Shown: one piece after another, positions 6,484 to 9,322 of the stretch
Layout of the letters: every line of letters begins with the position of its first letter
How positions within the stretch are numbered: the first letter of the stretch is position 1
From: Candidatus Binatota bacterium
GTDB lineage: Bacteria > Desulfobacterota > Binatia > Bin18
Direction: 5' to 3'
Assembly: GCA_011523315.1 (NCBI GenBank)
Contig: WTHE01000760.1
Span: 1 to 9,322 of the forward strand
DNA length: 9,322 bases
Made by a program: the position numbers and the translations under genes
The notes under the pieces: generated by a model
Told to the model about the DNA's origin: nothing
Database searches by the model: none
Seen by the model: the letters and a program-made list of their open reading frames with translations, nothing else

Positions 6484-6508
6484 TGAGAGCTCCGTCGTGC
6501 GAGATGTT

Positions 6509-6757
6509 TTACCCGCTCCCGCCGGCCACCGGCGGAAAAATGCTCAGGCTGTCGCCGTCGGCCAAGACCTGATCGAACTCGCGGGTCTGTTCGCCGTTGA
6601 CCAGCACCATCTGGGCCAGATCCTCCGGGATATCCAGCTGTTGGATCACGTCCCGGATGGTGGCGTCCTGATTAAGCGTCAGGACGGCCTTGCCGGCCTT
6701 GGAGCCGGGCGGCAGCTTTTTGCGCAGGGTGGCGAACAGCCTGAGCTTGACTTCCAT
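6509..6757 (-). CDS. MoaD/ThiS family sulfur-carrier-like protein with GGSG C-terminus
   Basis: This is an 82-aa ubiquitin-like beta-grasp protein. MoaD proteins carry sulfur as a C-terminal thiocarboxylate for making the pterin cofactor used by molybdenum and tungsten enzymes. The sequence shows the family pattern: MEVKLRLFATLRK at the N-terminus, TIRDVIQQL in the middle, LVNGEQ, and DGDSLSIFPPVAGG near the end. The protein ends GGSG, two residues beyond the diglycine that must normally be terminal. ATG 6757 is preferred over GTG 6760 because GGAAAGG is better spaced. Its A is the last base of the upstream TGA stop, so the two genes are translationally coupled. Position directly after an aldehyde oxidoreductase and FAD protein matches the MoaD-like gene of AorABC clusters (aorD). 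It may be a dedicated tungstopterin sulfur carrier. Confidence 0.9.
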   Translation of the reverse strand: MEVKLRLFATLRKKLPPGSKAGKAVLTLNQDATIRDVIQQLDIPEDLAQMVLVNGEQTREFDQVLADGDSLSIFPPVAGGSG

Positions 6758-8211
6758 CACTCGGCCTTTCCAATCCCCGGCGTCGGCGTCGGATTCAGCT
6801 CGCGGTAGTGCTCGGACTGGGTGCTGACCAGCGGTCCGTGGGTGGCGGTTTTATCCCAGGCTGGTGGCGTTTTGCCGTCAACCCGATAGGCCCGGTCGCG
6901 GGCCGGCGTGCCGAGCAGCGTCCGTCCAATCAGAGCCTGGGCGGCTCCGCTGGCCACATAGGCGCGACGCACATCGGTCGGATTCGCCTTGATATAGGCC
7001 GCCCAGTCGCCCAAGGGCTGCTGGGTCTGAATCAGGCCCTTGACCATGCCCACATCGTTCAGCATCGTCACGTCGTCAATCGGCCCGACGAACAGAGCGC
7101 CGACGATGCGGTCTTCGTGCCACACATACTTGCGGTAGATCGGCCGGCTGGCATTAAACACCGTCGTGGTGTCGTGGCCCTCGTCCCGCCACAGGCCAAA
7201 GCTGGCGCAGTGCAGATTGACCACGTCCAGGACGTTCAGCAGCAGACTGCCCGGATAATGGGTCTCGTGACCGGCCATATTGGCCCCGGCAATCCGCCCA
7301 TGGTCAACCGCAGTGGGCTGAATGGCGTGGGCAGAGGCCGGGATATCGGACGCGGTGCGACCGGCCAGGATATCCGGGCCAATCGCCACGTCGCCGGCCG
7401 CATAAATGCCCGGGACATTGGTCTGCATCCGGTCGTCAACCGGGATCCCGCCGGGTTCGACACTGACCCCCGAACCGACCAGAAAATCACTATTGGGCCG
7501 GATACCGGTGGCCATGATGACAAGATCAGCCTCAAGCGCCTGTCCAGAACTGAGGGCCAGCGACAGTTTTCCGTCAGCGTTGCGCCGGATCTCCTGTACC
7601 TGGGTCGCGGTATGGACGGCGATATCCCGAGCCGTGAGCCAACCCTCAACCGCCCCCGCCCCGGTCGCGTCGAGCATGCGCGGCAGGACCTGGTCTTCCG
7701 CCTCAACTACCGACAGCTTCCAGTTCAGCTTGGCCATGGCGTTCAGGACAATAAAGCCGATGAAGCCCGCGCCGATGAGTACCGCGCTGGGCGTGGCCTG
7801 GGCTTTGGCGATCACCTGCTGCGCGTCGTCCAGGGTCCAGAACGCGTACACCCCCTCCAGATCGCTGCCCGGAATCGGCGGCTGCTGGGCGGACGAGCCG
7901 GTCGCGATCAGCAGGCTGTCAAACGCGCGGGTCGTACCATCGCTGAGGGTGAGGGTTTTTTGTCCGCCGTCAACCCGGGTGACCGCAGTACCGAGCAGCG
8001 CCTCGATACCCCGCTCGGCAAAATAGTCCCGGTCGCCGGTCAGGACGTGTTTTTCCGGAATTTCCTGGGCCAGATAATACGGCAGCACCATCCGCGAATA
8101 GGCCGGTTCGTTCGAGATCAGGCTCACCGATGCGTCGGCATCGTGAGCCCGAATGGTTTCGGCCGCCGCCACGCCGGCCGGACCCGCGCCAATAATGATA
8201 TGTCGTGCCAT
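6757..8211 (-). CDS. FAD/NAD(P)-dependent oxidoreductase, AorC-like partner of the aldehyde oxidoreductase
   Basis: This 484-aa flavoprotein belongs to the pyridine nucleotide-disulfide reductase family (NirB N-terminal/NADH oxidase branch). The first Rossmann motif GAGPAG (8-13) binds FAD. The second, GAGFIG (147-152) followed by Glu170 at the end of the next strand, suggests NAD(H) rather than NADP(H). ATG-S (103-106), MATGIRPN (233-240) and IYAAGDVA (269-276) complete the flavin fold. The region YSRMVLPYY (38-46) has no cysteine, so it is not a coenzyme A disulfide reductase or peroxidase. A C-terminal domain of about 170 residues follows. ATG 8211 is chosen over TTG 8217 because GGGGGA is well spaced. 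The gene lies 58 bases after the aldehyde oxidoreductase gene, in the order seen in aorABC clusters, where this subunit passes electrons to NAD+. A long antisense frame on the other strand is a composition artefact. Confidence 0.93.
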   Translation of the reverse strand: MARHIIIGAGPAGVAAAETIRAHDADASVSLISNEPAYSRMVLPYYLAQEIPEKHVLTGDRDYFAERGIEALLGTAVTRVDGGQKTLTLSDGTTRAFDSLLIATGSSAQQPPIPGSDLEGVYAFWTLDDAQQVIAKAQATPSAVLIGAGFIGFIVLNAMAKLNWKLSVVEAEDQVLPRMLDATGAGAVEGWLTARDIAVHTATQVQEIRRNADGKLSLALSSGQALEADLVIMATGIRPNSDFLVGSGVSVEPGGIPVDDRMQTNVPGIYAAGDVAIGPDILAGRTASDIPASAHAIQPTAVDHGRIAGANMAGHETHYPGSLLLNVLDVVNLHCASFGLWRDEGHDTTTVFNASRPIYRKYVWHEDRIVGALFVGPIDDVTMLNDVGMVKGLIQTQQPLGDWAAYIKANPTDVRRAYVASGAAQALIGRTLLGTPARDRAYRVDGKTPPAWDKTATHGPLVSTQSEHYRELNPTPTPGIGKAE

Positions 8212-8269
8212 GCTCAATCCCCCAGGTGAACGCTGATTTCTTCCTGATGAGTCGTCAGCAGCGCTCGCC

Positions 8270-9322
8270 TTAGTCGTCCAAGCCCAACTCCTTCAGCTTC
8301 TCCGGCGTCACATTGCCGTCTTTGTCCCAGCCGCGCAGCGCATAGTACTCGGGCAGCATCTCGCCCAGCCGGTTGACCTTGCCCTTGGCCGGACCGGACG
8401 GCAGCGGTTCCTCCAGAATGCGCTTGGGCAGGGTATCCTCGGTGCCGCCCACGCCGGCCCGCTCATTCCAGCGTCGCTCCAGATTCCAGATCCGCTCGCC
8501 AATGGTCAGCAGCTCTTCGAGACTGAAATCCACCCCGGTCGCTGCGGCCAGCTGGGGCAGCATTTCCTCCAGCCCCACGCCAAAGGTCAGGAACTGGCAC
8601 AGCCCGGTGGCATCGACCGTCGAGGTGGCATCCTGGAACAGCTTGGTGATCTCGGCCTTGCCCTCGGTTGCATTGGGGTCCATCTGACGCGGCAGGCCCA
8701 GAATCTCGGCCGCCACCGTATACGCCTTCAGATGACACGCGCCCCGGTTCGAGGTCGCATAGCCCAGGCCCATGCCCTGAATCGCGCGGGCTTCATAGGC
8801 GGCAAACTCCTGACCGCGCACGCCCATGAAGAACTCGGGATGGCCGAACTTCTCGGTCATGCGTTTTGAGCCCTCGGCCAGCTCGGTGCCAAATCCCTGG
8901 CGATAGGCAATCCGCTCGGCCATGCTCAGCAGCGCCTCGGCACTGCCGAAATCCAGCGGAATCTCGGTCTGGTCGAGCGACACGGCCTGCTTTTCGTACA
9001 GTTCCATGGCCGCAGCCACGGTGGCGCCAAAGCTGATCGAGTCCATGCCCAGATCGTTGCACAACCAGTTAGCCTTGATCAGGGCGTCCAGATCGCCGAT
9101 CCCGCACTCTGAGCCCATAGCCCAGGCAGCCTCATACTCGGGTCCCTCGCCGGCAATCTTCCAGTTCCGCGGGCTGGTGCTGACCTCGTACTTGCTCGAC
9201 GCCTCGCCCGGCAGGGTAGACACCCGGCCACACGCAATCGCGCACGAAAAACAGGCCTTATTGGCCACCAGCCGCGTTTCGGTCAGCGTCTCGCCGCTGA
9301 TGTCTTCGGCTTCTTCAAACAC
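8270..9322 (-). CDS. aor: aldehyde:ferredoxin oxidoreductase, tungsten pterin enzyme (C-terminal part, runs off window)
   Basis: This is a 350-residue C-terminal fragment of a roughly 600-aa AOR-family enzyme, open at the right edge; the true start lies about 250-260 residues upstream, beyond 9322. The family oxidises aldehydes to carboxylic acids at a tungsten bis-pterin site next to a 4Fe-4S cluster. Cluster ligands are visible as Cys24, Cys27 and Cys31 of the fragment (CFSCAIAC), with the fourth at Cys242. Pterin-binding motifs are CNDLGMD (88-94) and DATGLC (237-242). GPEYE (60-64) and NRGACH (192-197, His197) probably supply the active-site Tyr/Glu and His known from the Pyrococcus enzyme. 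The pattern is intact with no frameshift. It is the upstream member of a run with the FAD protein and MoaD-like protein, matching aorB of NAD-reducing AorABC systems; an aorA-type ferredoxin gene may lie just outside. The substrate is unknown. Confidence 0.95.
   Translation of the reverse strand: MFEEAEDISGETLTETRLVANKACFSCAIACGRVSTLPGEASSKYEVSTSPRNWKIAGEGPEYEAAWAMGSECGIGDLDALIKANWLCNDLGMDSISFGATVAAAMELYEKQAVSLDQTEIPLDFGSAEALLSMAERIAYRQGFGTELAEGSKRMTEKFGHPEFFMGVRGQEFAAYEARAIQGMGLGYATSNRGACHLKAYTVAAEILGLPRQMDPNATEGKAEITKLFQDATSTVDATGLCQFLTFGVGLEEMLPQLAAATGVDFSLEELLTIGERIWNLERRWNERAGVGGTEDTLPKRILEEPLPSGPAKGKVNRLGEMLPEYYALRGWDKDGNVTPEKLKELGLDD

Noticed and set aside
6808..8229. 473-codon open frame on the plus strand
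   Set aside because: It lies entirely antisense to the well-supported FAD oxidoreductase gene, has no recognisable domain and is Arg/Gly/Pro-rich in the manner of GC-rich antisense frames.
8212..8269. Short inverted repeats (CTGA/TCAG and CGCTG/CAGCG) between the AOR and FAD genes
   Set aside because: Arms are only 4-5 bp, with no U-tract; too weak to call an attenuator or terminator.

Overview
The window is GC-rich bacterial chromosomal DNA (around 60% or a little more by eye, not counted) with dense coding, short intergenic gaps and good Shine-Dalgarno sites at most starts. The gene content (LysR regulator, CocE/NonD hydrolase, crotonase, metallo-beta-lactamase fold protein, Uma2 protein, tungsten aldehyde oxidoreductase) and a small 130-residue protein with a W-FSF--IC--LG-P motif suggest an uncultured Gram-negative lineage of the old 'Deltaproteobacteria' or Entotheonella/Tectomicrobia/Binatota type. 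That placement is an inference from style of content. There is no rRNA, tRNA, CRISPR array, transposase or phage gene, and no non-coding stretch over 300 bases.

Layout from left to right. (1) A LysR-type regulator (minus, 3-944) is divergent from a small protein of unknown function (plus, 1073-1465). They share a 128-bp AT-rich gap with a perfect TAAAGT-N7-ACTTTA dyad. (2) A strong 10-bp hairpin separates the small gene from a convergent CobS-family membrane protein (minus, 1515-2264). This protein keeps the CobS fold signature but has lost all three aspartates and the histidine of the family's catalytic acidic motif. (3) A plus-strand three-gene operon (2404-5924) encodes a CocE/NonD-type serine hydrolase, a crotonase and an MBL-fold hydrolase, with gaps of 32 and 12 bp. 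The crotonase lacks both hydratase glutamates and looks more like an enoyl-CoA isomerase. The MBL protein has Asn in place of the middle His of its metal motif. Together they look like a small catabolic cassette for an ester, amide or acyl-CoA substrate that cannot be named from sequence. (4) A minus-strand operon enters from the right edge: the C-terminal part of a tungsten aldehyde:ferredoxin oxidoreductase (8270-9322), a two-Rossmann FAD/NAD oxidoreductase (6757-8211), a MoaD/ThiS-like small protein (6509-6757) overlapping its neighbour by one base, then a Uma2-family protein (5929-6483).

The aldehyde oxidoreductase, FAD protein and MoaD order resembles aorB-aorC-aorD of NAD-reducing AorABC systems such as that of Aromatoleum. 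It suggests aldehyde oxidation coupled to NAD+, with the MoaD-like protein serving pterin cofactor synthesis. The MoaD-like protein ends in GGSG rather than a free GG, which would block the usual C-terminal activation unless the tail is trimmed.

Most notable points: the CobS homologue without its catalytic acids, the capped MoaD tail, the isomerase-like crotonase, and the compact AorBCD-like operon with a trailing Uma2 gene.
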